Shown: one piece after another, positions 49,122 to 60,219 of the stretch
How the letters are laid out: each line of letters opens with the position of its first letter
Position numbering within the stretch: position 1 is the first letter of the stretch
Origin: Chloranthus sessilifolius
Taxonomy: Eukaryota; Streptophyta; Magnoliopsida; Chloranthales; Chloranthaceae
Length of the DNA: 64,000 nucleotides
Assembly: GCA_021018995.1 (NCBI GenBank)
Contig: CM037593.1
Coordinates: forward strand, 7,220,088-7,284,087
Direction of reading: 5' to 3'
The notes under the pieces: model-generated
What the model saw: the letters and a program-made list of their open reading frames with translations, nothing else
Databases searched by the model: none
Told to the model about the DNA's origin: nothing
Position numbers and translations under genes: made by a program

Positions 49122-49664
49122 GAGGCACAGACGAAATCAACACCAATCCACTCCCATCTATTGCCCCTTAGAATAGAAGCCACTTTGACCTGGTCCCAGG
49201 CTCCCCACTTGGTCTGTTGGAGGGTAACCACCACCGGATTATGGGATGCTATGATTTGCTTGACACTTGCACGCTTTTTGGGGGGGCATACTCCCCTAGC
49301 TTTCCAAGATAAGATCTTCATAAAGGCAACAATAGACAACCCGCCCAAGCAACTAGAACCTTACTGGGCTCCATTTCCCCTTCCATCGGACATGCCCCAC
49401 TCCAATAATTAAGGATCTGCACCAAAGCCGTCTTCAATTAAAGTTATTAAAATGATTAATCAACATCCATCTTCCGCCTGTGGGATGTAAGTACGAAACT
49501 TTTATGGATGCTGATTAATTGTTTTAATAACTTTAATTGCCGCTGCATGAAAGATGGATCGATTTCAAAACTATGGTAAAAACTCTAAGGGACGATCACG
49601 CAGTGTGATGTCCCTAAGTCTAAGCATTGATCCGGTGTGATGACTTTGGGGATGCCACATGCAT

Positions 49665-50256
49665 AGAGATGAGGAGCATCAAAATTTGTGGCAAAGCTCA
49701 GTAATGATGGAAAACACAAAAGTTTGAAACTCTCTTAACCAAGATTAAAGTAAAAAACAAATTTACCAAAATATTTTCCTCTCAGATACATGCCAGCAGA
49801 GCCACCTTTTCAAACTTGCTAAAAAGAACTCGACCCCTTAATTGAAAATTCTCAAAATTCTGCTCCTTTTTTTGACCTGAGATCAAACTTTCGATGGTGC
49901 CGACTTTAGCATGATGTTGTTTTGACTTTAGTGAGGAAGAAGATGATGTAAACCCTAGTTCTGGTTTCGCGAAGCCCTACTTTTATACTAAGTTAGCTTT
50001 GGTAAATTAGGGTTTATCGATTTTAGGATTTGATGGAGAAGAGGGAGAAGAGACGAAGAAAGAGAAGAATCAGAGGAGATAGATGGGAAAATTGTGGTTG
50101 TTAGATCACAAACACCCTTTATTAGTATACGTTTACCACTTACAAAAAGATTTGGTGTATACTACACGCACACACACACTGAAGTTTCACTTACTACATA
50201 CACAACCAACTAATATTTTAGGCACACCAGCAATGAGTCGAACATCCTTTTTCAGA
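49665..50256 (-). other. Copia-flanking DNA, no domain recognised
   Basis: It lies between the palindromic element and the copia reverse transcriptase remnant and may be degraded copia or intron. A short CA run is present near 50166. No gene. Confidence 0.4.
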
Positions 50257-50679
50257 AATAATGTGTGATCGTAATGGCTTCTCGAATCACCATTCTTGAC
50301 AATCGTATCTTTAAAGTTTTTGAATCATGCTCTTGGCGACTCCGTCAACTCATATGTTACCTTTCTGAGCTGATACAATGGTCCCTTCTCCCCCTCATGA
50401 ATGAAGCTTGGAAGAAATACCATGTACAACTCCTTTTTATGATCTCCATGGAGTAATGTATTCTTAACATCAAATTGAGGGGGCGTCCACCTCTTATAAG
50501 CAGGAACGGATAATAGGATGCAAATAGAATTAACTTAGCAAACAAAGCGAATGTGTCATAATAATCAACCCCATAGGTTTGTGTAAAGCCCTTAGCTACC
50601 AATTGGCTTTATACCATTCAATTGAACCATCCGACTGTTACTTCACAACATAGACCCACTTACAGCTAACAACAATTTT
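50257..50679 (-). pseudogene. Ty1/copia reverse transcriptase remnant (fossil)
   Basis: The - strand reads VAKGFTQTYGVDYYDTFA, the copia reverse transcriptase opening. The right edge is cut exactly where the gypsy element is inserted; copia sequence resumes at 55920. Broken. Confidence 0.85.
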
Positions 50680-51774
50680 TGATGCGGGACAACGACCCTA
50701 AGATTGAATCTGAGATGATAATTGCCAAAATTAGACTAATTAATTAAGCAATTAAACCCAAATTAAGTCGATACCTTAGGGTTTCATGGAATTCCTCTTA
50801 GGTAACCATGCTAGGCTCACTTAGGGTCTAATCTGGCACGTGAGTCTGTTAGAATTGCGAAACGTGCGATTCTAGAGATAGAACTCTTGCATCCTCTAGT
50901 TTTGGGCATCACTCATAGATCGATGTGGATTCTCGTGGCTCCTGGCTAAGGCTTTCGAATTGATCAGTTAATCGGTTACAAATAGAGTAAACTCGAGCCC
51001 AACGACGGTCATGGATCGATAGGTAGTGATTGGAGTCATTCCACAAGGAAGGGCATCAAGGTTACTGAAGAGTTAGAGTTTTAGGAATTTTAAGCAGCAA
51101 TGAAAAGTAGAAATAGGTGGCAAAATGAGAAACAAATAGGAAAAGAAGTAAAAAGAAAATCAAAGATAACACATGGGCATCACACTCCTGGCGTCACACC
51201 AAACCCACATGGGAAAGAAGACTCACTCTCCATTAAAGCTTCTCACAAGCTCAAAGTGTTTAAACTTTTCTTTAGAATCAACCAATGCCAAATTTGGCTT
51301 ACATATGGACATATATACTAGGTGCAAAAGAAACTAACCCTAAAATAGCAAAATACTAAATTGTCCCAAAATGGGACATTACATTGGACTCAAAAGGCAA
51401 GAAAAGAACAAAGAGAAAAGGACAAAAATGACAACTTTCATCACTAGACTCGGTCAAGCGGATTTGGTTTTCGCTCGAGCGAGAACCTATGGCTTGACGG
51501 GATTACAATCTGGATGGGATTGCTCGAGCGACAACCAGGGGTCGCTCAAGCGATATTTGACCGAAAGTTTTGGCTTATGGATTGTTCCAACTTCACTTGA
51601 GTGAGAGGTAGAGTCGCTCGAGCGACTCTGGGCAGTAGTAAGGTGTCCTCTTGTTGCATCCCTAGGCTCCCCTCTCGGATGATGTCGATGCCCCGTGGCT
51701 CCTTCGCTTCTTCTTGTGTCGATACACATGATACGGCCCAAAACCTATGTCTACACCGCTGGCGTCTCCGCTAA
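50680..51774 (-). repeat. 3' LTR of the gypsy element, with CTCGAG palindromes
   Basis: About 1.1 kb. A cluster around GTCGCTCGAGCGAC (about 51447-51625) lies upstream, in sense, of a TATATA stretch near 51312. The low-coordinate end tgatgcgggac is the terminus shared by all family L LTRs. Confidence 0.87.
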
Positions 51775-54700
51775 TTCCCTCGGACTAAAAGGGCTTCATC
51801 ACCGATGAAGTGTGGTCGCGATATCGATTGAGCATATCGGGGTTTAGGCAGTGGACCTCATCTTCATTTACCCATGTATTCTCAGACTCCGACTTACCCA
51901 CCCACTTATCTAAATATATCTGAAGCACTCCGCCATGGGTGGAAACCACAAGATCATCTCGATTACTTCCCTCATCAATTTGCTTGGAGGAAGAAGTGAT
52001 ATAGGCTGCGAGATCGGGTTGGGATTCAGAATAAAAGACATTTGAAAATGATTGCAAAGAGGTGGGATTGAGCCTAGATAAGGAACTAGGTCTTTCATGT
52101 TAAATGTTATGCTAACCCCCATATCTTGAGGAAGCTCAAGAACATAAGCATTAGGGCCACTCCTTGCTGTAATCCTAAAAGGCCCGGCACCGTGGGCTTG
52201 GAGCTTCTTCGTGATTCCCGATGGGAATCTTCAAGCCTAACCCGATAATTCATAATTTGTAAGCGCCTATGAGAATTCGCCTATGAGAATACCCTTCTTC
52301 GTGATTCCCCATCACATGATCACCTACTTGGAATTCTTTAAAACACTTATGAGAATCCGCCGATAATTTGTAATTGTCATTGCTCAAATTAATTTTAGGC
52401 CTAATTCCGGCATGCAAATTATGAATGTGATGTGCAAATGCATCAACAAACTCAGATGTGCGGTGAGATGCCCACATAGGGATCAAATCTAGGGGTGTTT
52501 TAGCTTGTGATCATGCACCACCTCAAATGGACAGAATTGTTATATGCAAACTCGGCCATGGGTAAAATGGAATCTCAAGTCCTAATTTGATCACCGACAA
52601 GACATCTTAAGAGATTACCTAAGCTCTTATTGATCACCTCGGTTGGGCCATCGGTTTGGGGGTGATAAGCCAATGAAAATTGTAGCATGGTACCCATCAT
52701 GTGCCATAGGGTCTTCCAAAAATAACTTGTGAATTTGACATCCCTATCTGACACAATGGTCTTGGGTAACTCGTGAAGATGCACCACCTCACCGAAAAAT
52801 AACTTCGCAACATGGGTTGCGCTGGAGGTTTCAGAGCACAGTATGAAGTGGGCCATCTTCGAGAAGTTGTCTACCACCACGAAGATGGAGTCGTGCTTTC
52901 TCATAGTTTTGGGAAGCCCAAGCACGAAATCCATCGAGATATCTTTCTACGGTGTGTCATTGGAAAAGGCGTGTACATGCCTGTGTTTTGCTTGTTTTGC
53001 TTGGACACTTGACATGTATGACATTGCCTCACAACCCGGGCAACATCTCTCATGATGCTAGGCTAAAAGAGCCTATCTTCTATGAGCATAATGGTCTTGT
53101 TGCGCCCGAAATGACCGATAATCCTTCCGACATGTAACTCCCAAATGAGAAAGTTACGCAATGAAGTGCGAGGGATGCATAAGCGATTGCCTTTGAATAA
53201 ATACCCGTCCTGTAGGGTATAAGTGAGGCTAGTACTTGTCGGGTCATTAAGGAGAGTGATGTAGTCCTTCCCAAAATCTGGGTATTCGGGATACTCTTCC
53301 TTCAACCGCACAAATCCGACGACCTCGGTGCTCATGGATTGCAAAGTCGCCACCCGACGATTAGGCGCAGTTGTGACTTTATTCTCAATACCGGCTTTGT
53401 GCTTCAACACGAATGTGAACCCTTGGAGGTACTCGAGCCATGTCAAGTGCCTCAGGTTTAGCTTTTTTTGGGAAGCAAGGAAGTGCAAAGCTTCGGGGTC
53501 GGAAAATAGGACAAACTCGTGCGGTTGGAGGGAGTGTTTCCAATACCATAGGGATTACACTACCGCATAAAACTCCTTGTCATAGGTGGAGTATTTTTGC
53601 TTTGCCTCATTGAGTTTCTTGCTAAAGTAGGCCACCGGGTGGCCTTCTTGGCTGATTACTCCTATCCCTACACTCGATGCGCCATAGATAACCTCAAAAC
53701 TTTAGAGAAGTTCGGTAGGCGTATGACGGGTGCACTCGTCATTTTCTCTTTGATCTCGGCAAGGCCCTCATCACGGCTTTGCTGCGTTGAAACTCTCCTT
53801 TTCTCATACAATCGGTGATGAGAGCCATGATGGTGCTAAAGCTTCGAATGAAGCGACGATTGAATGTAGCCAATCCATGGAAGCTACAGACATCGTGAAT
53901 ATTTTTAGGTTCTGACCATTCTACATATCCTTTACCTTCTCTGGGTCCACAACCATCCCATCGGCCAAGACAATGAACACCAAGAAGACAATAGATCATT
54001 GCATAAACGTGCACTTCTTGAAGGTCACATATAACTTTTCTCCTCTCAAAGTCTCGCAAACCAACCTAAGGTGGGTCAAGTGTTTTTCCTTGCCTTGGTT
54101 ATATATCAAGATGTCATCAAAGTCCATCATAAGGAACTTGCCTAAAAACGGCCGCAACACATGGGTCATGAACCTCACGAAGGTGCTCGGTGCATTGGAA
54201 AGTCCAAAAGGCATGACCATCCGCTCATAAAGACCATCTTTGGTCTTGAAAGCGGTTTTTCACTCATCACCGGGGTGGATTAGGACTTAATGGTAGCCAC
54301 TCTTTAGATCTACCTTTGAGAAGATAGTGGCACCAACCATCATATCCGACATATCGTTGAGCTTCGGTATAGGAAACCGATATTTGTTCGTAGTCATGCG
54401 CTCATATCCAACGTCGAATGCATGAGGACCAATGCGGGTCATCCAAGAGAGCTTAAGCCCTTATGTTGTACCCACACTACTCACATCCAAGAAATCGTCG
54501 TCCTCATGCGCTCGACATTGATCCAAAAGAGCCTAGCTTGACCGATGAGCTTCATCTTGGTGAGTCTAACACATCGCTCATTGCTCATGCTATACCACTC
54601 AAAATGGTGATCCATTTCGGAGACCCAATCGAGGAAGACTTTGGGGTCCGTTCTTCCATCGAAGGTCGAAAACTCAACTCTAACATTTATGAGGAGTTTC

Positions 54701-55097
54701 TCATTCGGATCATAGTCACCTTCGCAATGAACTACTTCCCTACGCTTTCAATTCCGGTCATCATGTCAACCATCGCGGCATCGGTCATGGTGCTTATCAA
54801 CTCCTTTCAACCGATCTAATCAGTCGTGTAATTGCTCATTGGAGGCACCTAAGGTCGTTTTGGTTTGCTCTATTGTATTCATCTTCTACTTCATTGCAGC
54901 CATCGTGGCTTGGATGCTCCTAAGGGCATCAGCAACCTCACTCATGTCCATGGTGATCATGGCACACTAACAAGGGATCGAAGATGAACACGCAACTATG
55001 AACCAAAACAATTGAGTAATTTTAACAAACACAAGATGAGTGCATAAATGAACACACAAATGCCCTAACCTAGCACCTAAAGCTATGATACCAAAAC
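51775..55097 (-). pseudogene. Internal region of the gypsy element (fossil gag-pol)
   Basis: Recognisable by MVMPFGLSNAPSTFVRFM and the DFDDILIY catalytic block of reverse transcriptase, and by [40 protein letters not shown] and [12 protein letters not shown] of integrase. The integrase core wording is of the chromovirus type. A chromodomain was not recognised. Broken and internally shortened. Confidence 0.85.
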
Positions 55098-55919
55098 TGA
55101 CGCGAGACAACGACCCTAAGATTGAATATGAAAGGATAATTGCAGAAATTAAACTAATTAATTAAGCAATAAAATCCAAATTATGATACCTTAGGGTTTC
55201 ATGGGATTCCTCTTAGGTAACAATGCTAAGCTCGCTTAGGGTCCAATCTGGCGTGCGAGTTTGTTAGAATTGCATAAGGTGTGATCTTAGAGATATAACT
55301 CTAGCATCCTCTAGGTTTGGGCGTTGCTCGTAGATCGATGTGGATTCTCGTAGCTCCTCGCTAGGGCTTTCGAATTGATTGGTTAATTGGTTGCAAATAG
55401 AGTAAACTTGAGCCCAACCGCGGTCATGGATCAATAGGTAGTGATTGAAGTTAATCCATAAGAAAGGGCATTAAGGTTACTGAAGAGTTACGGTTTTATG
55501 GATTTTAAGCCACAAGAAGTAGAAATAGGTGGCAAAATAGCAAACAAATAGGAAAAAGGTAAAGAGAAAATGACAAAAAGGACAACGTTCGTCACTCGAC
55601 TCACTCGAGCAGATTTGGTTCTTGCTCGAGCGAGAACCTTATGGCTTGACGGGATTTCAATCTGAACTAGGTCGTTCGAGCGACAACCAGGGGTTCGAGG
55701 GACATTTGGCCGAAAGTTTTGGCCTCTAGATTATTCCAATTTCGCCTGGGCGATACGTAGAGTCGCTCGAGTGACTCTGGGTAGTAAGGTGTCTTTTTGT
55801 CGCATCCCTATGGTCCCCTCTCGGATGATGTTGATGCCCCGTGACTCCTTCGCTTCTTCTTGTGTTGATACACGGAATGCGACCCAAAACCTATGTCTAC
55901 AACATCGACGTCCCCACCA
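55098..55919 (-). repeat. 5' LTR of the gypsy element
   Basis: 822 bp, shorter than its partner and without an obvious TATA stretch. The CTCGAG-type palindrome cluster is present at about 55600-55775. Adjacent to the primer site at 55097 on the - strand. Confidence 0.85.
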
Positions 55920-56049
55920 CTTTTTCTTCTAGTAATACTATCTTCTCAAGTATTGTTTTGCTTAGGGACCTCCATCTCTTCAAACATAAACTCCTTTTCA
56001 CTTTGTTTGAGACAAAGCTTCAAAAACACTTGAAGGAAATGAAATAGAA
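55920..56049 (-). pseudogene. Copia remnant between gypsy and solo LTR
   Basis: A short piece just upstream (in sense) of the copia reverse transcriptase, separated from it by the gypsy insertion. Weak similarity only. Confidence 0.5.
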
Positions 56050-56957
56050 TCTAATGCTAAGATAAATGATAAATGATCGAACTTGGTGGATAGAAATACT
56101 ACGTTCTGAAGTGATATTTCGATCGATCGAATCATATAATCGATCGATCGAAAATTTCGATCGATCGAATGTCGACGGCGATATTCATAGATACATGAAT
56201 TTCGATCGATCGATTTTAAATTTCGATCGATTGAAATCGCGCCGAGTTGCTTAGTCGTTTTAAAAGTCTAAATTCGAACTTTTGTGTTAAGGGTTTAATC
56301 GTCTTTTGTTTAACATTCGTTTTAGGGTTTTCTTTTATTATAAGACCTCCTATATAAGGTCATTAAGCTAAACAATGTAGTTAGGTGATTGATTATTTGA
56401 ATGCTTTTATGCTTGAGTAATCTCTGCCTGAGATGGGTTTGGTGTGAGGCCAAGGGAGTGATTCCCAAAGCCATTGTTATCTTCTCTATTCTATTTGCTA
56501 TTTCTCGATCTGTGTTTGCTTCCCTAAACCTTAGCCTAATTGTTGCCTTTCAATCCCGAAGCCTAAACCTTTTGAATCCATAAATCCAACAAAGCCAATA
56601 CCCTTTTCCAAAACCATAAACCGATCCGAAAATCATAAGCCTATTGCAAACCGCAAATCCCTTTCACAACCCAATTTGGAATCCGTGAATCTACATAGGA
56701 CTGAAGATGAGCGCCTAAGCCTGGAAAAACTAGAGTTCTATCTTTAGGCCGATCTCGCCTCAACTCTAAACGTACTTGTGCATCAGACTAGACCCTATCT
56801 GGATCTCGAGTGATCTACCCATCAAAATTCTGCAAACCCTAAAGGTATTAGAGATAATTTTGCGATTAAACTTGAATTAATTTAATTAATTTCGGCAAAA
56901 TCTGCATCAAATCATATTCCGCATTTTAGGGTCGTTGTCCCGCGTCAATATGACACA
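56050..56957 (+). mobile_element. LTR of family L with TCGATCGATCGA palindromes, probably incomplete
   Basis: The right end gtcgttgtcccgcgtca and the block gagatgggtttggtgtgaggc match the LTRs at 26545 and 28011. Four or more TCGATCGATCGA-type palindromes lie at about 56120-56240, with TATATAAG at 56351-56358. The first hundred or so bases of the family are not recognisable, so the left boundary is approximate. Confidence 0.78.
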
Positions 56958-57120
56958 AACTTACTAATACGAGGAGACATGCAAGATCGAGTTCCCTTAC
57001 ACAATCCAATAGGCATGCCCATATCAGAAATAAGAGGATGTTGAGTTGCTTGTGGACTAGCTTTAGGTTTTAAAGTTTGGTCCCTGATTTGAGAGAGGGT
57101 GGGCTTCTTCTTCTTACAAG
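56958..57120 (-). pseudogene. Copia remnant upstream of RT (fossil)
   Basis: The - strand reads GTRSCMSPRISKFVSY, the stretch that commonly precedes reverse transcriptase in plant copia elements. It ends at the insertion site of the element at 57121. Confidence 0.65.
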
Positions 57121-58042
57121 CATAGTCACAAAAATTGCCGACTTTTTCAAAAAATCAGAAGTTGGGGATCTGGACCTCTGCCTTTGTGATCGCTGATGTT
57201 TCGGATAAGTCGCAAAAAGTAGCTGACTTTTGTGATGCAAAATTTTCTATTTTTTTTCCTTTTCCCAGCATCGACTACTTAAAGCCCCTAACTAAGCTTT
57301 GAGGCAATGTCTGCCCTAAAGCCCTTGCTAATCCTTTCGACCATCCACTCCGGCAATCCCTTCCGCTGAATCCTTCCGGCAATCCACGTTCAGGTTAGTT
57401 TTGTTTTTTTTTTCTCTTCTTTTCTTTGTTTTTCTCTCTTCTTCTCCTTTCTCTGTTTTTTCTTTTCTTCTCCTTTCTCTGTTTTTCTTTCTTCTTCTTT
57501 TGCTCATTTTTTTCAAATTTTTTCTTTTCTTTCTTGGTTCTTTTTTTTTTTTTTTTCTGTTCTTTTTCTCTTCTTCTAACTTTTGCCCCTCTTTTTCAAT
57601 TTTTTTTCTTTTCTTTCTGTGTTTTTCTGGTTTTTCTTTTCTTTTTCTGTTTTTTTTTTTTTTTTGTTCCTTTTCTTCTACTTCTTTATCTATTATTTCT
57701 TTTCTTCTTGGCTTCATATCATCATCTTCTTTCGCATTATTTTTCTTGGCTACTAACAACTATTGAATATGTTATGACTTATGAGTGATACTATGACACT
57801 TATGATGCCATGGTGTACAAAATCTCAATTGTGCGGTGTTTTAATATTGTTTTTAGGCATTTTGTAATATTTTCTTCATTAAAATTACTTCAAATACATT
57901 ATGATATCTTTTTTATATTTTTTTGAATTTTTTTATTTTTCCCTATTTTTTCTGATTTTTTATGACTTTTACCGATTTTTGCCGAGTTTTCCTGACTTAG
58001 ACCCTTGCCTATTTATTATCGACTTCCAACTTTGTGACTATG
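57121..58042. mobile_element. hAT-like non-autonomous element with a polypyrimidine tract
   Basis: Ends are CATAGTCACAAA and its inverse, TTTGTGACTATG. They are flanked by cttacaag (57113-57120) and cttacatg (58043-58050), an 8-bp duplication with one mismatch. It carries about 380 bp of almost pure pyrimidine (57385-57770). No transposase. It interrupts the copia remnant. Confidence 0.83.
57385..57770. repeat. Polypyrimidine tract, about 380 bp
   Basis: The + strand is almost only T and C (tttttctcttcttttc type). All long open frames across it, on either strand, are low-complexity artefacts (Phe/Leu/Ser or Lys/Glu/Arg). Confidence 0.95.
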
Positions 58043-58560
58043 CTTACATGTCTTATGAGTAAGGATTTGATGGAATTTCTTTGTTTTATCTGTCCTTTAG
58101 AACATCTATTTGCATATTATTTCGCATTTATTACTCCTTGCTGACATGGTTCTTTAATTTGAGGCGATGCCTCATGTATGAGATATGGTGGAGACACAGT
58201 GCTATCTTCCTTGCTACTCTCCCCCCTAAGGAGGGGACTCTGTATTCATAAAAGGAAAGAAAGTTGTGAACTCAAAAAAGGTGTCATCCATGGGCACAAG
58301 CCGTTTACCAAACATAGGATCATAGAACTTGTATCTTTTTTAGATGGCGGATACCCGATAAAAACACACCAAACAACTTTAGGACCTAACTTACCACGAC
58401 GGACCCAACATATGAAAGTATTTCCCTTGAAGCATATGGGTGGGCATCAGTGATTAGAAATTGCGCACTGATAACAACATCACTCCATAACCTTTTAGGA
58501 ACATTCATTCCAATCAACAAGGCTAGAATGTCTCATTCCAAGCATTCCCAGCTAGTTTTT
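58043..58560 (-). pseudogene. Copia integrase-end remnant (fossil)
   Basis: The - strand words GYPPSKKGYKFYDP and an MDDTFFEFTTF-like stretch match the region after the copia integrase core. Broken. It marks the upstream part of the same - strand copia element. Confidence 0.75.
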
Positions 58561-58961
58561 GTGTTGCATGGGGAAGATCTCTTGATTTTGTAGACTAGAA
58601 ATCTGATAACTATTTGAGTGAAAAAATTTCATAGGATGTGGGTCCTAGTGGACCCACCCGCATGCCTGCCTACCCAAAGACAATCCAAAATGGTTTTTTG
58701 GGAATTGTGGTTTTCAGTAGCAGTCAAGAAGCTTATGGCTCTCCTATAACATCTTGTGACTTAAGCCTCTCTTGTGCCCCCAAAGCTGCCTCAAGGTGAT
58801 CCTAGATTTTTTCACTGTTTCTGGAATATCTATGATTTACTGTGGGACATTAGTAAAATGTTTAATTTTGACCTCCTTTTCTAACTTCCCTTTTCAAATT
58901 TCATTATGAACATTTCCTGAATGCTATCTAGTATGTACAATCTTTGATCTGTCTTTTGCAG
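58561..58961 (+). other. SSADH intron end before exon e
   Basis: No element recognised. It ends in the pyrimidine-rich acceptor tctgtcttttgcag. Confidence 0.5.
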
Positions 58962-59024
58962 CCTGTAGGTGTTGTTGCGGCTATTGCTCCCTGGAACTTC
59001 CCCCTGGCAATGATTACTCGCAAG
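58962..59024 (+). CDS. ALDH5F1: SSADH exon e
   Basis: 63 nt, 21 codons, reading PVGVVAAIAPWNFPLAMITR and K. PWNFP is the aldehyde dehydrogenase motif that lines the active site and cofactor pocket. Donor AAG/gtgtgt, acceptor ttttgcag. The intron before it is 16 kb; the one after is 137 nt. Confidence 0.95.
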
Positions 59025-59161
59025 GTGTGTTAGTAGTTAACAGTGATCAAATTATCATGGAGTGATGCCTATTTACCATACAAGGCAAATGAAAACACAA
59101 TTCCTTCTTGTTGCATATACCCTATTCAAGATAACAAGGTGTATATTTAATTTTGTATCAG

Positions 59162-59272
59162 ATTGGGCCTGCCCTTGCTTGTGGTTGTACAGTGGTTGTT
59201 AAACCTTCAGAGCTTACGCCCTTGACAGCATTAGCGGCAGCTGAGCTCTCTCTCCAAGCTGGGATACCCCCG
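59162..59272 (+). CDS. ALDH5F1: SSADH exon f
   Basis: 111 nt, 37 codons, reading [20 protein letters not shown], then [17 protein letters not shown]. The Lys of VVVKPSE is the conserved NAD-contacting residue of the family. Donor CCG/gtaact. The next exon should begin with the family's G-x-x-N-V-V-M-G segment. It is not in the remaining 4.7 kb, so the intron runs off the window. The catalytic Glu and Cys are beyond the edge. Confidence 0.95.
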
Positions 59273-60071
59273 GTAACTTCTCAAAACAATTTTATATGCT
59301 TTGTGGGACTTCATTATCCTGTATCATTGAACTTTTACTACTGTAGCAATCAATTGAACTAGCCAATCATGGATTTGGTGCTTTGACTTGTTGTTTTGTT
59401 ATTCTGCTACTATACTTGTAGTTATGAATGTTGACTATTGAGCTATGAGTCTCAGGGCACGTTTGTTTCATTGTAATATGGACCCGTAAAATGGAGAATG
59501 CATGTAATTTTTTGATGACTAGATTACATGCATTATTCACTTTGCATGTAATATTTGGGTGTAAAATGGTTGCTCTTTTGGGTGTAAAATTTCCTTGTAA
59601 AATTCACTTTTTGATGTTTTTTAAACATTATACCCAAAAGAACAACTTGTGTAATATATTGAAATTCATGTGCAAAATGGACATTCCCCATTCATCGTTG
59701 CTAGTATCCGACTTCATCAGGCATGATCGGCAGTGGTGCAGCCATGACTTTCCTGATGTAAAATATATTTTTCACTGCGTCTCTTGTTCATTGTAAAATA
59801 TTTTTTTATTTTTATAAAAATGAATATTTGTACAAATATTTACTAAATTACCGAGTCAGAGCAAGTCGAATTTATCCGAGTCTTCTAGTTAACTAGACGA
59901 AACTGACTTTTGAGGCGAGTCAAAATTTCAGGTTTTCAAACCATAACCTTTTATCCATATAGCCCCTCATTTGATTCAAATGATAATTTCCTTGCCCTAA
60001 ATAAAACATGGATATTATAGAACAGATGCCCTCTGCTCAAAAGGATGCAGTGACATGCATAAAACGTGGAT
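59273..60071 (+). other. SSADH intron; possible TIR-element debris
   Basis: From 59456 the sequence cagggcacgtttgtttcatt looks like a terminus of a hAT-type MITE, and the interior repeats gtaaaatgg-like words. A matching inverted end was not found, so no element is called. Confidence 0.4.
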
Positions 60072-60155
60072 GGTGAACTACGGTTCTACTTCTACTACAT
60101 AACCTTGAGATTGCAAGCTTAATCTCAGGTTACCTACAGAAAAAGATAAATAAAT
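60072..60155 (+). mobile_element. Decayed tRNA-derived SINE, family B
   Basis: Shares aaccttgag, aatctcaggttacct and the A-rich tail with the copy at 42265. The A box is poorly kept. Confidence 0.4.
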
Positions 60156-60219
60156 AGCACCATATTTTTGTTGAGGATAGAACACAGATTGATTCATGGG
60201 CCTACAAAATTTCACTTAA

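Larger units (their letters stand above)
44737..49433 (-). mobile_element. Near-complete L1-type LINE (ORF2 region)
   Basis: 4.7 kb flanked by the 15-bp duplication tcaattaaagttatt (44722-44736 and 49434-49448). The poly-T at the left is its tail. The - strand reads endonuclease (start MKILSWKARG near 49320), reverse transcriptase (ISLINGLFKILSRILVNR near 47710, LQYADDTILF near 47240) and the zinc-finger end (CPMCLSVEESISHLFILC near 45270). ORF1 is missing or only its end is present, so the copy is 5'-truncated. Several frame changes and stops split ORF2 into pieces (ends near 49055, 48436, 47706 and 46758), and a second LINE is inserted at 45621-46424. Confidence 0.93.
44604..49659. mobile_element. 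Palindromic element with LTR-like ends, hit by a LINE
   Basis: Flanked by TGCAT (44599-44603 and 49660-49664). The left end reads tgtgacatccccaaagtca, and the right end is the same inverted (tgtggcatccccaaagtca). The inverted similarity runs about 170 bp on each side. Without the LINE the element is about 344 bp and nearly one long hairpin. Its termini match the 5' ends of the family M LTRs at 32319 and 37962. Confidence 0.85.
50680..55919 (-). mobile_element. Ty3/gypsy element with family L LTRs, inserted in copia
   Basis: 5.2 kb on the - strand. LTRs are at 55098-55919 (5') and 50680-51774 (3'), with near-matching flanks attttT/ctttt as target duplication. Just inside the 5' LTR the - strand reads ttttggtatcatagc, a primer site for initiator Met tRNA. 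Internal parts in order are gag remnant (about 55000-54300), reverse transcriptase (54300-53750), RNase H and integrase zinc-finger region (about 53700-53060) and integrase core (about 52940-52570). The internal region is much shorter than usual, and the element is broken in many places. It is the only family L copy here with internal domains, so it identifies the solo LTRs as gypsy. Confidence 0.88.

Noticed and set aside
57328-57788. Long Phe/Leu- or Lys/Glu-rich open frames on both strands
   Set aside because: Artefacts of the polypyrimidine tract.
59456-59800. hAT-like MITE suggested by cagggcacgtttgtttcatt
   Set aside because: No matching inverted terminus or target duplication could be found.
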